Assembly: GCA_018350325.1 (NCBI GenBank)
Contig: JAEVLN010000002.1
Location: forward strand, 2,940,295 to 3,004,294
Direction: 5' to 3'
DNA: 64,000 nt
DNA from: Globodera rostochiensis
Lineage: Eukaryota; Nematoda; Chromadorea; Rhabditida; Heteroderidae
Part shown: piece after piece, positions 11,297-23,500 of the stretch
How positions within the stretch are numbered: position 1 is the first letter of the stretch
How the letters are laid out: each line of letters starts with the position of its first letter
The notes under the pieces: generated by a model
Databases searched by the model: none
What the model was told of the DNA's origin: nothing
What the model saw: only the letters and a program-made list of their open reading frames with translations
Program-made: the position numbers and the translations under genes

Positions 11297-12009
11297 TGCA
11301 ATGTTGATTAGAAGACACGACGATTTATTGTAGACGAATGATTAAAAACAGAGAGATGTGCAATCCTTTTATATAGGCGGCACACAGAGCCAACTCACCG
11401 GTGTGAAAAGAAAACAAATAAATGGACAAAACGTCTAATCTCTACTCGACAAAACGCCGAATTCCTAGCTCGACAAAACGCCTAATTTTCACATAGAAAT
11501 ATTGTACGATTCCCCCTGTTGACCATTGTGATCTGACGATCGAAATTCAGGCTAAAATGGGTTAAAAGTGTGGAAAGTGTTCAAATCAATCAATTCTTAG
11601 TATTTCATTTATTCTCCCATCATCACATTTAGTCGCTTCACAAATTAACACTTTCTGTTGCATTTTCATAAACCAACCAAATGAATTCAATTTTAATATC
11701 AATAAAATTGGCACAAAAAAAATCGGCCAATATTTTTTTAGTGTTGTTGATTATGGTGATGGTAAAGTGATCGTGACAATTGATAAAATCCTTGGTTGAC
11801 AATTTGCGAGTGGCGTTCGTTCATTTGACTGGCGGGCGGAAGAACGAAGGTCGGGTCCACCGATTCGCCCAATTCTCTCCGTTGGTGGCTAAATGTTAAA
11901 TATTCAAATTTAAATTTTTTATAACAACAGATTTTATGTACACAAATTCATATAAATACTATAAAAAAAATTCGGGAAATTTTCGAAAATTAAGTGTTAT
12001 TGTGTTAAT
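11297..12009. other. Intergenic stretch with CGACAAAACGCC repeats
   Basis: Besides the TATA box, this holds three imperfect direct repeats of the type CTCGACAAAACGCCTAAT at about 11425-11495. From 11600 to 11930 it is AT-rich DNA with no supported exon. Confidence 0.4.
11366..11376 (-). promoter_or_regulatory. TATA box upstream of the unknown membrane protein
   Basis: On the minus strand this reads TATATAAAAGG, a near-perfect TATA consensus, about 70 bp upstream of the ATG at 11296. Transcription would start near 11340. Upstream, at about 11425-11495, three imperfect copies of GACAAAACGCCTAAT occur at spacings of 25-30 bp and could be regulatory. Confidence 0.5.
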
Positions 12010-13831
12010 TCATTGCAAAATCCACCAGTGCAACTCAAAGTGCCTGAGAAAGTCCAAAAAGGAAGCATTTTCCACCAGCGTCGCCGGCTGTCCGGTGTAC
12101 GCTATGAACTTGGCCAGACTCGCGTCCATCGCGGATTTTGTGTCCACTTCGCACTTTTCACGATGTTTGGCCAAATGAAGACTGAACATTGAAAATTCCA
12201 ATCAAATAAAAGCTAACGGATTTATTATTCAATTTATTTTTAAGAGCTTTTTAGAACGTGATAAATTGTCAACAAAAGGGACGAATCGATGGGGGGGGCA
12301 CAAATATTGAAGCTTAGGGATAGATTTTTCAAAAAATTGTATTTAAAATGCCCACTTTGCGTTAGCAAAACCCTTTTTCTTTCGTTTTCCTTGGACTTTG
12401 TTGGCACTTCCAAACCATTTTGCCTTTTCTGATTTATTAAACTTTTAAAAATATAAAATGCAAATTAAACAATTCCCAAAATGCACCGCATACTGTCGGT
12501 GCTGCGTTTGTTGAAACGAATGCGACAAATTTTGCATAGCACACAATCGGTAGGACGCCCATTTTCCAACAAAATTTTGAAGTGTTGGCCGTACACCGCG
12601 CTTTGCGCCCATTCGGCCGTCGAATGAATGTTTGGGTCAAATTTGAACTAGAGAAAAAAAAAGAAGCTAAATTCGAATTCTCCCAGGGGAAAGCGATTCT
12701 AAAAAAATTGGCAATATTCTTCAAATAAAAAGTTGAAAAAAGTTTGCCAAATGGAAACGAGTCGATATTTTACCCTTCAAATGTGGTAAAAAAAGAAAAT
12801 TAAAACTTTTCTGGCATACGGATAATAATTGGCACAATAAAATTGTCATAATAGCTCAGGTTTAACGAATCCGTAAAAAAAAGGTAAATGCCCCCCCCCC
12901 CAAAACTATTGAAATTATTTGAAATTTTTGTTTTACCTCCGAATGCACCTTTTTGCCGCCTTTCTTCCGGCCTTGTTCCTAAAACGGACTCATTTTTATT
13001 TGTTTTTTAAAACCAAACCAAATTGACCATTTGTTGCTGTTGTTCGTCGCCGACTTCCTCTTTGGTGCCGAGGTTAAAGCCGTGCTCAGTCGCATGCGAC
13101 CTAAAGGATTGGTTTTGAAGAAAACCCACAAAATTTATGCCATTTTCTTTTTATTTTCCTATTTTTCCGCTTTTATTCAGTCCACCAAAAAAATTGTGGC
13201 AAACTTTCAAATTTTATTTTCATTCACTTCAAACTCTCTGTGCTTCTTTTTGCAAATCGCACCCTGCACGTTTTGCAAACGACAAAAGTCGTTGCGCTGC
13301 CATTTTCACACAAAATGTCAAAGTATTGGCCATATCTTTGGCTTTGTGTCCAATTCGTCGTCGAATGGATTGAGGGGTCGAATTGGAACTGAAAAAAACA
13401 AAAAGTTTACACTTTGAACTGATTCGAAGTAAAAAAGCGGATGAAGAATTAAGCAAAAATTGAGCACAATTTCGTGTTCTAACCTTTTTAATTTGGATTT
13501 TGGCTCATTTTCCATCCAGACCCAAAAGAAAATATATTTGAAGTTGAATTTTTGGGGCACCTTATAGTTAGTGCCAGTGCCGTCTTTGCTGCACGTCTTC
13601 CTTTTATCTTGGGTGGACGGCGTCATCAAAAGTGAAGAAATTTGGGTGTCGTCGCTTTCGAGTCCAAACTCTGCGATGGACAAAGGCTAAAATTTTGATT
13701 AGATCGATCAGCAGCGTCGATTTTTGATCCAGAATTTGAAATTTCCAAGGAAAAACATTTTACTGCCAATGCAATCGCCTAACCCGCGTTCAAATTCCCA
13801 AACTCGGCTATAAACAAAAACGGACCTCCAT
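12010..13831 (-). CDS. Protein with two BED-like zinc fingers, hAT-derived
   Basis: Seven exons keep phase exactly: 13831-13826 (ATG GAG only), 13686-13561, 13388-13228, 13100-13028, 12978-12937, 12647-12487 and 12181-12010, giving 246 residues. Exons 3 and 6 are both 161 nt and encode the same module: F.FDP.IHST, then CKxCRxRFxKRST. Each is completed by the next exon with H-x3-H or H-x4-H (SHATEH; HLAKH), which gives a BED-type C2H2 finger. The basic linker EQGRKKGGKKVHSE lies between the fingers. After finger 2, the stretch KFIAYTGQPATLVENASF resembles the region following the BED finger in hAT transposases. No catalytic transposase domain is present. It is probably a DNA-binding protein domesticated from a hAT element, or a truncated one. 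Confidence 0.72.
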
Positions 13832-14149
13832 CGGAGCGGCAGTGGAAGGTGGAGCAATTTTAAACAATTGCGTGAAAATCGGTTGTGCCATGTAGAGCCC
13901 GGATTCTTAGCAACAACCAGCAGGAATTTTGGTGGATTTTGTCCGCAAATTTGAAATTTTTAGTAACAGATCGCCAAATTTTCAAAAATTTCCCCAAAAA
14001 ACTAAAAATAAGGCGCCAAATACAACTCGCCTATCTAACATTTCGCCCATACAGCCAAAAGGCAAAATTTCTAGAGATCGGCGGGATCGAGATCACGGCC
14101 GAGATTTTCCGAGAGTCCAGGTCTCGAATTCCGGAAATTTGTCGAAAAC

Positions 14150-14545
14150 TCTGAGACCTGGACCGCTTCCGGTCCGAAACCCACTCGTCCGAATCCCACC
14201 CAAGCCAAAAAGTTCCGAATCCCACCCAAGCCAAAAAAATGTCTCGAATCCTACCAAATTTTAAAAAAGCCAAAATTTATTAATGAGAACTTCCAGAAAA
14301 ATTCTCCGCATCGTTTTCATTCTGATCGTCCGTGTGTATCATTCTTAGCTTCTTCTGCCACCGGGAAGTCCAGGAGGTTTGGTCCAAGATGCTGTAATGC
14401 GAGAGAAAATTCTTAAGTTAAACATCTGTCTTGGGTGGGATTCGGACGGGTGAGATTCGGACCATTTTTGGCTTGAGTGGGATTCGAGACACTTTTTGCT
14501 GTAGTGGGATTCGGACGAGTGGGATTCGGACCGGTAGACTAAAAA
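14150..14545. repeat. Foldback element with TCCGAATCCCACTC arms
   Basis: The left arm (about 14160-14262) contains tandem GGTCCGAAACCCACTCG and TCCGAATCCCACCCAAGCC words. The inverted partner (GGGATTCGGACGAGTGGG) lies at about 14428-14541. The interior is about 170 bp of unique sequence. The motif is the same as that of the element at 15350-16210, so the two are relatives. Confidence 0.75.
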
Positions 14546-15017
14546 GCCCAAAAAGTGGCAAAATAGGTACTAAAAAATGTGCTAAACCAAATCCAGTCAA
14601 TTTATGAGTAAAAAACTTCAAAATTTGTATGAACGGCACTTTGTGGTAGAAATGTGGGGGTGATCTATAGTGTGCCAAGTTTCATCCCGAAACTCCGTGG
14701 ACACCTGGGGACCTTCCCTTTGTGAGCTATCAATTTACCTGGGGGAAAAAGTACAACGTGAAAGCCGAAATGTGTGATAAAAGAGCTGAATATATAGAAA
14801 ATTTGCATTCCACCAGTGCAATTCTCAAAAAAACACAAAAAAATCCTCAAACACACAAAAAGCTGCAAAAATCATCAGGAGCATCCAAAAAACACCAAAA
14901 AGCATCAAAGCATCATTTTTAAATTTTAGCATCATTGACTTTCCAAAAAACACCAAATATGCTAAAGCATCAAATCTGCGAGCCCTGTATATGAGTGATT
15001 TGGCATCATGTGCTTCC

Positions 15018-15356
15018 GACAGTAGTTGATTTCGACAGTAAGTGATTTCGAAAGTGGATTTCGACAGTGCCACTGTTAAAAATTCTGTAATTTTCCAAGA
15101 AGTCTAAAATTCGTATTTTTAGGCATTTCGACCCACGTAAATGATATAAAATCCCTGAAAAAGTCAAATTCGAACAATTCAAAAAATCTGTAATTTTCGA
15201 GGCAAGCCTAAAAATGCATTTATATACCAAAACGGATAACGTACAGGTCTAAAAAGCATTTAGAAGTTGAAAATTCGAAATGTCTAACAAGTTCGAAACA
15301 TTTTTTTGGAATTCACTGTCGAAATCACTTACTGTCAAAATCAACTACTGTCGAAA
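15018..15356. repeat. Foldback element with TTTCGACAGTA arms
   Basis: The left arm, about 15016-15075, is a set of tandem words of the type GATTTCGACAGTAAGT. The inverted right arm, ACTGTCGAAATCACTTACTG and following bases, spans 15316-15356. The element is about 340 bp. Its right end abuts the larger TCCGAATCCCACTC foldback, which seems to have inserted into it. Confidence 0.7.
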
Positions 15357-16210
15357 CGGCTACCGGTCCGAATCCCACTCGTCCGAATCCCACTCCAGCA
15401 AAAAGTGTCTCGAATCCCACTCAAGCCAAAAATGGTCCGAATCCCACTCAAGCCAAAAAAGGTCCGAATCCCACCACACCCAAAAATGTCCCGAATCCCA
15501 CCAAATTTTAAAAAAAAAATTTTATTTTACTTGGTGGCATAATTTGTTTGGTATTGAGTTTGCGATCAAAGTAGAATAGAATAACACTAATTCTAATTTC
15601 AAATCAAGGCTTGTTGAAGACGGACGCAGGACCCACTTCGACTAACTTTTTTGCAAAGCGAACTAAATCCAGCATTTTTGATACCATTCGAAAGCTTATA
15701 ATGAGGAAAAGCTATCAACAAGCAAAGGCTAAGCGATTGGAAACCCCCTAAAAAAGTTATGTCGCAACGAATTTAAAAAAAATTCCAGCTTTTCGGGCCA
15801 CAACTCTTTTGTAGTTTGTCAGAGCGCTTTCCTTTGCTTGAAGATAGCTTCTACCCAATGTAAGCTTTTGAATCGTATCATAAATATTTGCTTGGTTTGC
15901 TTTGAGAAAAATAATGTAGGAAAAAAGTTCGACTCAAATTTTTTGATCTTGCGGAAGGATGGCCAATAAGCTTAAGCGATGAAAACCCGCATCTTTTTGT
16001 AAAGTAATGAGCATTTTTGATTGTTTTTAGTAGAGGTGGGATTCGAACGGGTGGGATTCGAGACAATTTTAGCTGTAGTGGGATTCGGAACTTTTTTGGC
16101 TTGGTGGGATTCGGTCGAGTGGGATTCGGACTTTTTTTTGCTGGGATTCGGACCTTTTTTGCCTTGGGTGGGATTCGGACGAGTGGGATTCGGACCGGAA
16201 GCGGTCGAAA
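15350..16210. repeat. Foldback element with TCCGAATCCCACTC arms (large copy)
   Basis: The left arm, about 15358-15508, has about seven tandem copies of TCCGAATCCCACTC-like words. The right arm, about 16035-16198, has the same words inverted. The interior is about 520 bp and AT-rich. The outermost bases are flanked by GTCGAAAC at 15350-15357 and again near 16203-16210, a possible 8-bp target duplication inside the neighbouring foldback. Confidence 0.75.
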
Positions 16211-17537
16211 CCACCTGATGCGAGTGATTTTTTGCCCGTTTTTTAATCAGTGGACAACTGAGTCCCCAGTCAAAAGACACTTCAGTCCCGGGTCTGCAAC
16301 TCTTCAGGCAATAGTTTCCGCAAATTTTTTTTACGGATTCTTACATTGCAGACCGAGAGGAGCCGATTGATATATTTTTTCGTTCGATTTTGAGTCTGGA
16401 CCGTATGACTGATATTTACCTAAATGTTTTATCAGTTTTTAGAACGTTTTAAAAGTCTGTTCTTATTTGCCAGAAGGCACCGCTGGGAAAATTTAGAATT
16501 AAACGTAATTTGTTTAAAAAAATTGGTCCAAAATTTATAAATTTCAAAACAAAAGGGCCCCCTATGGTTTGCCAAAAACCGAAACCAAAAACCGGGGGTC
16601 GCAAAACTGGCCTAACCGAAAACCGGTACCCCCGGTTTAAAACCGAGCGCACATTCTCATAAATTCAATTTTTGAATATTCAATTCATAATTTTAAATTT
16701 TTTAAATTCCATTTCCCCATTTTCTGGGTCAACATTTTGCTGGGAGCAAATAAAACATTCAAATTATAGATAATATGAGAAAATGCCTCCACTGAATGTC
16801 GTCGTCCATCCTCTCCATTTTTAGGTCAATATTTTGCCCATAAAAATTATTATAAATTCTCTGTGAATTTGTATTATTTAATTTTTTTTTGTCATTTAAA
16901 TTAGGGTTTTCACCCCGCGTGCGGGGTTGAGAATTGCGGGGTCGGGGTTTTTCGGAGGCGGGACTGTCGGGGTCGGGGTTGCGGGGTTTTTTAAAAATTT
17001 TCTTCAAAATTTTAGAAGTCAAATTTTTGTTTTTTTTGAATAATTTCCGAATTTATCGACATTAGAGCCGATTATTTTTAAATTTGTTCTTATTTGAACA
17101 GTGATGTAACCGGATTCCAAACAGTGTCCGAAAACCGGAATTCCTGACCCAAAAATGCCCGGAAAATTCAAATTTTGAAAAAAAATTTAATTTGTCAAAC
17201 AAGTTTTTTAAAATTTTATTTGCTTTTGAATGGGGGAGTGGGGGGGGGGGGGAGGGTCGGCGGTGCCGATAGGCGGCGCCGAGAAAATTTTGAATTTTCG
17301 ACTAATTTGTTAAGGGATTTCAACCAAAACAATTTTAAAAATGCAGTAATTTTTTTGAAGCTTAGGGGTTGGAGAGGCCGGTAAAGCTAAATTTACAATA
17401 ATCGGCAATCTTGGTTAAGAAAATGAAACAAAAATTCAGAAACATCTTTTGCACGCATTTTAATTAAAAAATATTTGAAAATTTATTGAAAAATTCCATA
17501 AAGAATCGCTTTTTACTTGCCGGTATTGCCGAATTCG

Positions 17538-20500
17538 ATGGATTCGCCGACCTCAGAAGCCAGTTTCGATTTTGGGGACATTTTGACGGCCGAGCGCGGC
17601 GGCGGCACTTTTAAAGAAAACGGCGGCACTTTTGAAGTGGAGGAAAAGAGCGGCGACGAATTGGGGGCGGCTGATCACCAGGGCCAAACAAAGTCTTGCC
17701 AATTATTAGCGGTGCGTTTAAATTTTTTGACAAAGTCCGGGTCCGGCCAATTTAATTATGGCCAATTTTGCCGCCGTAAATTATTTTCAAATATATAGAA
17801 TGTGGTTGTGTTGCAGCATCAAACGCTGTTGAAGATGGAGGAGTACCAGAAGGAACAGCGACACAACCAAACGGAAATTTGTGCCCAAATTGGCGAGTTG
17901 AAGAAATTGGTTGGCCCCGTCCCCGCCGGAGCATTAACCGAACAACGTCGAGCGGAGGCCGTTCAGGTGGCTTTAAGATAGAGATTTTTAGGTGCTAAAC
18001 ATCCTAAAATAGGTACGTACCTAAATAGTAGTGATGCACGAGAGTCTCGGTATCGAGTATCGACTCGAGAAAAATCTCGGGTTTTTTGGGTATCGGTTTT
18101 TTGCACAGCGCATCCGTTGAATTCTCTTATGACTCAGTGCTTAAACTCTAGATCTTAACTTATGTATCGTCGGTTCTATTCCCATAATTAAATTTTAGTT
18201 CTTACAAAACATCACTCATAACGTGTCCAGACATTTGCGGCGCAGACACTTGCGGTCCAGACTTTTGCGGCGCAGACATTTGCGGTCTGCTGGAAATCAG
18301 ACATTTGCGGTCCGACTTTTGCGGTCCTGACATTTGCGGCCCAGACTTTTGCGGCGCAGACATTTGCGGTCTGCTGGAAATCAGACATTTGCGGTCCGAC
18401 TTTTGCGGTCCTGACATTTGCGGCCCAGACTTTTGCGGCTAAAATGTGAAGGAATTTTATGGCCTTTTTTCAGACATTTGCGGACGGACATTTGCGGTCT
18501 CAGCCAAAATAAGACATTTGCGGCTAGACATTTCGCCAAAATTCAAAAACATTAATTAAACATATTATTCTTTGACTCCTTGCTTCACTGCATGACTCAA
18601 CTATTTTAAACCTACATAGGACTAATAATGCAATAAGGGATGGCATTTAAGTATTTCAAATAATACTAAAAAGATTTATCACCGCAGTAAAGAAGAGGAA
18701 TACTAGAAAAACAGAATCAGGTCTTACAAGCTTGATCCAAGAGGTCTCAGTGAAAAACGCAAGAAACTTTGTTAAAGCTTGATTTGCAATACGATAATGC
18801 TACTAATCGAAACGAAGAGTTTTACTGAGACATAAAGTGAAAACAATTATGGACTTAATTAATGTTTTTGAATTTTGGCGAAATGTCTAGCCGCAAATGT
18901 CCTATTTTGGCTGAGGCCGCAAATGTCTGGGCCGCAAATGTCGGGCCGCAAAAGTAGGACCGCAAATGTCTGATTTTCAGCAGACCGCAAATGTCTGGAC
19001 CGCAAAAGTCTGGGCCGCAAATGTCTGCGCCGCAAATGTGGGGTAACCACTCATAAAACCTTATTAAATGTGATTTTTTTGCAATTTTTTTAACAGAATT
19101 CAATAAGACTTTCATTTTTCCCCGGCGGCGCCTATAGGCACACCCCTCCTTCCTAAAATTACCGCATTTTTAAAATTTTTGGTTTACTGTAGTACAATAA
19201 TTTTTGGATGTATAAATCGCGATTTCACATTTAAAACACAAGTTTTATTTACCTAATTATTAAAAAAGGTTTTAAAAACTTATTTTAAGTACCCCCTACG
19301 GATGGTCACCCACTAAGGTTGTGAAAGCACCCTTAGCTCATCGGAGAAAAGGGATAGAGCTTAGCGGTTTTTTGGGGTTTGTAGAGAATTTTGTGGGCTA
19401 TTCATCCCTTTAAATGGTTTATTGCAGAAAAATTTTTCCATGCCCTCGGGGATTTTTTTCCAAAATGACTCCCATTTTAGCATGAATTTCTTCAGATTTT
19501 TATTTGCTCTTTTAATGGGTGAATTAGTTGTTAAACATGGTAAAAGGACGACTCGTTCCCCGCCAACTCGTTCCCCACCCCCAACTCGTTCCCTTTTACC
19601 CAACTCGTTCCCTTTTACCCAACTCGTTCCCTTTTACCCAACTCGTTCCCCTTTACCCAACTCGTTCCCCTTTACCCCGACTTAAAAAAAATAATTTGTT
19701 TTCCAAAGTCGATAAAAAGATCTTTCCAGGGGTATACCGGAGCGTAGAATCCGATTCTGACCTCCATTTTGATCATTTCTGAACCCCTAGTCCAAATTCG
19801 AACACTTGGTCGAACAAAAAAATTTTGTTTTGAAAAAAAATTTTTTTGTTTTTAGATCGTTAAAAGATACAAAAGGGATGTAAGGATGATCGGGAGTAAA
19901 TGAAAATGCATTTTGAAAATTTTTGTTACAGAAATCGATTATGAAAAAAAAAATTTATTTCGAAAAATTTTTCGATTTCGGACTTGGAGTTCGGAGCCCA
20001 ATCAAAATAGTAACCAGGACTCCAAAAACCCCTAGCAATACTTTTAACGACTTAAACAACAACTTTTTTTAGAAAATTTTTTTTTGAAAAAAGTTTTGTT
20101 TCGACTAATTGTTCGAACTTTGGGTCCTGGGTTCGATATACACAAAAAAGAAACCCGAAAAATCGTGTTTTTCGCACGAGTTTTGTACGATTTTTGAGGT
20201 TTTTTTGTCATTTTTATTAAGGGGAACGAGTTGGGTAAAAGGGAACGAGTTGGGGGTGGGGAACGAGTTGGGGTGGAACGAGTTGGCGGGGAACGAGTTG
20301 GGTGCCGTTCGTTAAACATATGACCACCACCTACAAATTGGATGAAAGGTCATTTTGCCTCCATATTTTAGAGACAATTGGCATTTTTGAGAATAGAAAG
20401 CCCACAAAAAATGCTACAAATAATGTTAAGACACTTAATGCATTTGAGTCCGTCCCGCAATTTTATCATTCTATAAATTTAAAATATGGGAGTGTTGTTA

Positions 20501-23500
20501 AACATATGACCATGACTGTAGGTACTAAAAAGTGCCAAATTAGGGGTGTAAGTTGACCAAAAAATTTTTTGGCAATATTTATTAATCAAAATTTATGTTT
20601 GTGATAAAAATTTAAATTCAAAACCAAAAAAAAATTTTAAATATGGAGAATTTAAAAAAATAACATTTTTTGGCGGACAGAATTTTTAATCTTTAAAAAA
20701 GCGATTTTTAGGGATGCATTTTTTGAAAATTTGGAAAAATCAATCTTTAGACATTTTTATGTTTTATGTATTTTTCTTAAGGAATTTTAAAACTACAGTA
20801 TCGAAACATTTTGGATATGAAAATTGTCATAGCAGCTTTTAAAGCTGTTGAAGCCAGCCAATTGTTAGTGACTAAATTTAGCGCCATTTGATAGCTTCAA
20901 AATGAGCCCAAACTCAATGCGCTTCAAGCACTCTCCGATTTGTTTGCCCCCATTGAACTCAACCTGCTCAAAAATTGGGTGGACAAAAGTATATGGGCAA
21001 AAAGTTCAACGCTTTATTTCTAAGCAAATGCGCCATTCTCATCAACTCCTTTTACCACAGTTACATAACTTTGGATACTGAGCAAAAAAGATAACTGCAC
21101 TAATTTGATCAGACACCTCCTTCATAGAGATCCGGAAACCTCAAAATGCACTGAAAATGGGGGTCATTTTGAAAAAAAAATCCCTGAGGGCTTGGAAAAA
21201 ATTTTCTGCAAAAAACTGTCATATGGGGCAGATAGCCCACTAAATTCTCTACAAGATCGCCCTTTGGCATTAAGCTCTCCGACTTTCGCCCGAAGAGTTA
21301 GGCATGAGGAGAAAAATTTTTGTCGACATTTCTCGCCAAGGGACTGTAATCGTATTGTAGAAAAATCAGATTTACATGGTTTAGGGGGAAGCAATTTGTC
21401 TGATCTTTGACAATACTAAAGTAGAAGGCTGTTACATATTTTATGAAAACAAATGAGGAGATTCGCAAGGTAAACTTGCGAGTTTTTACAATTCCAAGAA
21501 TTTGACCTACAGTCCCTTGGCGAGAAATGTCGACAAAAATTTTTCTCCTCATGCCTAACTCTTCGGGCGAAAGTCGGAGAGCTTAATGCCAAAGGGCGAT
21601 CTTGTAGAGAATTTAGTGGGCTATCTGCCCCATATGACAGTTTTTTGCAGAAAATTTTTTCCAAGCCCTCAGGGATTTTTTTTTCAAAATGACCCCCATT
21701 TTCAGTGCATTTTGAGGTTTCCGGATCTCTATGAAGGAGGTGTCTGATCAAATTAGTGCAGTTATCTTTTTTGCTCAGTATCCAAAGTTATGTAACTGTG
21801 GTAAAAGGAGTTGATGAGAATGGCGCATTTGCTTAGAAATAAAGCGTTGAACTTTTTGCCCATATACTTTTGTCCACCCAATTTTTGAGCAGGTTGAGTT
21901 CAATGGGGGCAAACAAATCGGAGAGTGCTTGAAGCGCATTGAGTTTGGGCTCATTTTGAAGCTATCAAATGGCGCTAAATTTAGTCACTAACAATTGGCT
22001 GGCTTCAACAGCTTTAAAAGCTGCTATGACAATTTTCATATCCAAAATGTTTTGCCCATATACTTATGTCCGATACTGTACATAATCCAAAAAATTCACA
22101 TATTTTAGTTAATTCAAACTGAAATTTTGAAATGTTTCGTCTTTAAATTATAGCTTTCTCTTTTTAATTATTCGTTTTTTTATTTTTAAATTTTATTTAA
22201 ACCTTGCTGTGGAATTTTTTAAAAATGTACTGGTAAAATTAATTTAATTTTAATTAAAATTGGTATAAAGGCTCTTCGAGCGAATGTCGCCGCCACAGAA
22301 AAGGAACACCAGAAGCTGCTGATGGATCACGAAGTTTTGCGTGCAGAAATCGCTGAAATGAAACGGCTTCAGAAAATGCAGGAACAGCGCCAAGCGCAAA
22401 TGCTTCAGAGACTGGACGAGTATGGGACTGAAGCAGTCAGGGAAGGGATGGAAGATGGGACTGAAATGGTCAAGGAAGGGACGGACGACGGAACTAAAGC
22501 GGCTTTAAACCGACTCAATGGTCCAATTTCTGAGGGGCAACCCTTTTGGGCGATCGCCGATTTAATTGGGATGCACAGAAAATGGGGATAAATACGGGGG
22601 AAACGCCTGGGCATTGATAAATTTATGCAAAAACAACTATCTATGCCTTGTCAGCTAGACAGCTGCGCGGCGGCGTCGTCCAGCAACAGAACCAGCAGCA
22701 GCAACAACAAATGCCCGGCAGTTGTGGCGGCGGTGGACCGCTGCAAGATGACGAGAAGCGCAAGCTGGTCCAGCAACAGCTGGTGTTATTGCTGCACGCA
22801 CACAAGTGCCAACAGCGGGAACGGGTTGGTCATTGAAGCTTCTTTTGAAAATGGGTTCATGCCCCCCCCCCCCAACATCCGATATCACTCTTTGTTTTTT
22901 ATAATTTTTTCCAAATTTTTGCAGTTTGAACTGCCACAACATCGTCTGCCCTGCACATTGCTATACTGCGCGGTGATTAAGGGCGTGTTGGAGCATATGG
23001 TCGGCTGCACCGCCGGCCGGCAGTGTCAGTACAAACATTGCACCACCTCCCGACAAATCATTGCACACTGGAACAATTGTTCCGAGGATGAATGTCCCGT
23101 GTGCAAACCGGTCAAGCGGTGGTACACCAACGGCACGGCGGCGGACCGGAGACAAGGCAAAAAATTATTGGTTTCGTTTTACTCCACATTTTTGTATGGA
23201 TTCTTTGGTTCAAAGAAAAACAACGAAGTTTATCAAAACGGCCTGGAACATTTTTTCTTATTAATATTTTGCAATTTTATTTAGAAAAAAAAATAATATT
23301 TTTTAGCGTTGACGCCTCACAATCGATGGGATGTCGTTGCGTGTTGCAAAGGACTCACGCTAATTGAACCCAAGCGATTGATTGTCCAATGCGACGGCGA
23401 ATTTAATGATTGTGGTAAAAAGATTTTAAACGATTTCAGCGCATTTTAAAGTCGTTGCTCCCCGACCCCTCGGGGGTGGGAAGGTCGGGGGTACTCTCGA

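Larger units (their letters stand above)
13832..17537. mobile_element. Repeat nest between genes
   Basis: No gene is supported here. From left to right: a CGAGATCACGG-type palindrome (14070-14160); a foldback element (about 14150-14545); a foldback with TTTCGACAGTA arms (15018-15356); a larger foldback with TCCGAATCCCACTC arms (15350-16210); an AACCGG palindrome (16570-16645); a GCGGGGTCGGGGTT repeat (16915-16995); and a poly(G)-tipped GCCGATAGGCGGCGCC unit (17230-17295). The open frames within are made of these repeats. Confidence 0.7.

Noticed and set aside
14345..15579. Frames with SESHSSESHSS or RIPLVRIPL repeats
   Set aside because: They are translations of TCCGAATCCCACTC arrays, not proteins.
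18220..18440. Short regular repeats as a CRISPR array
   Set aside because: The spacers are themselves repeats, the array has an inverted partner, and the DNA is eukaryotic.
18202..19115. Cys/Gly-rich frames (CGPDICG-type) as repeat proteins
   Set aside because: They arise from translation of the ACATTTGCGG tandem words in foldback arms.
21105..21751. Identical open frames on both strands as possible genes
   Set aside because: They are the two arms of a palindromic transposable element; no domain is recognisable.
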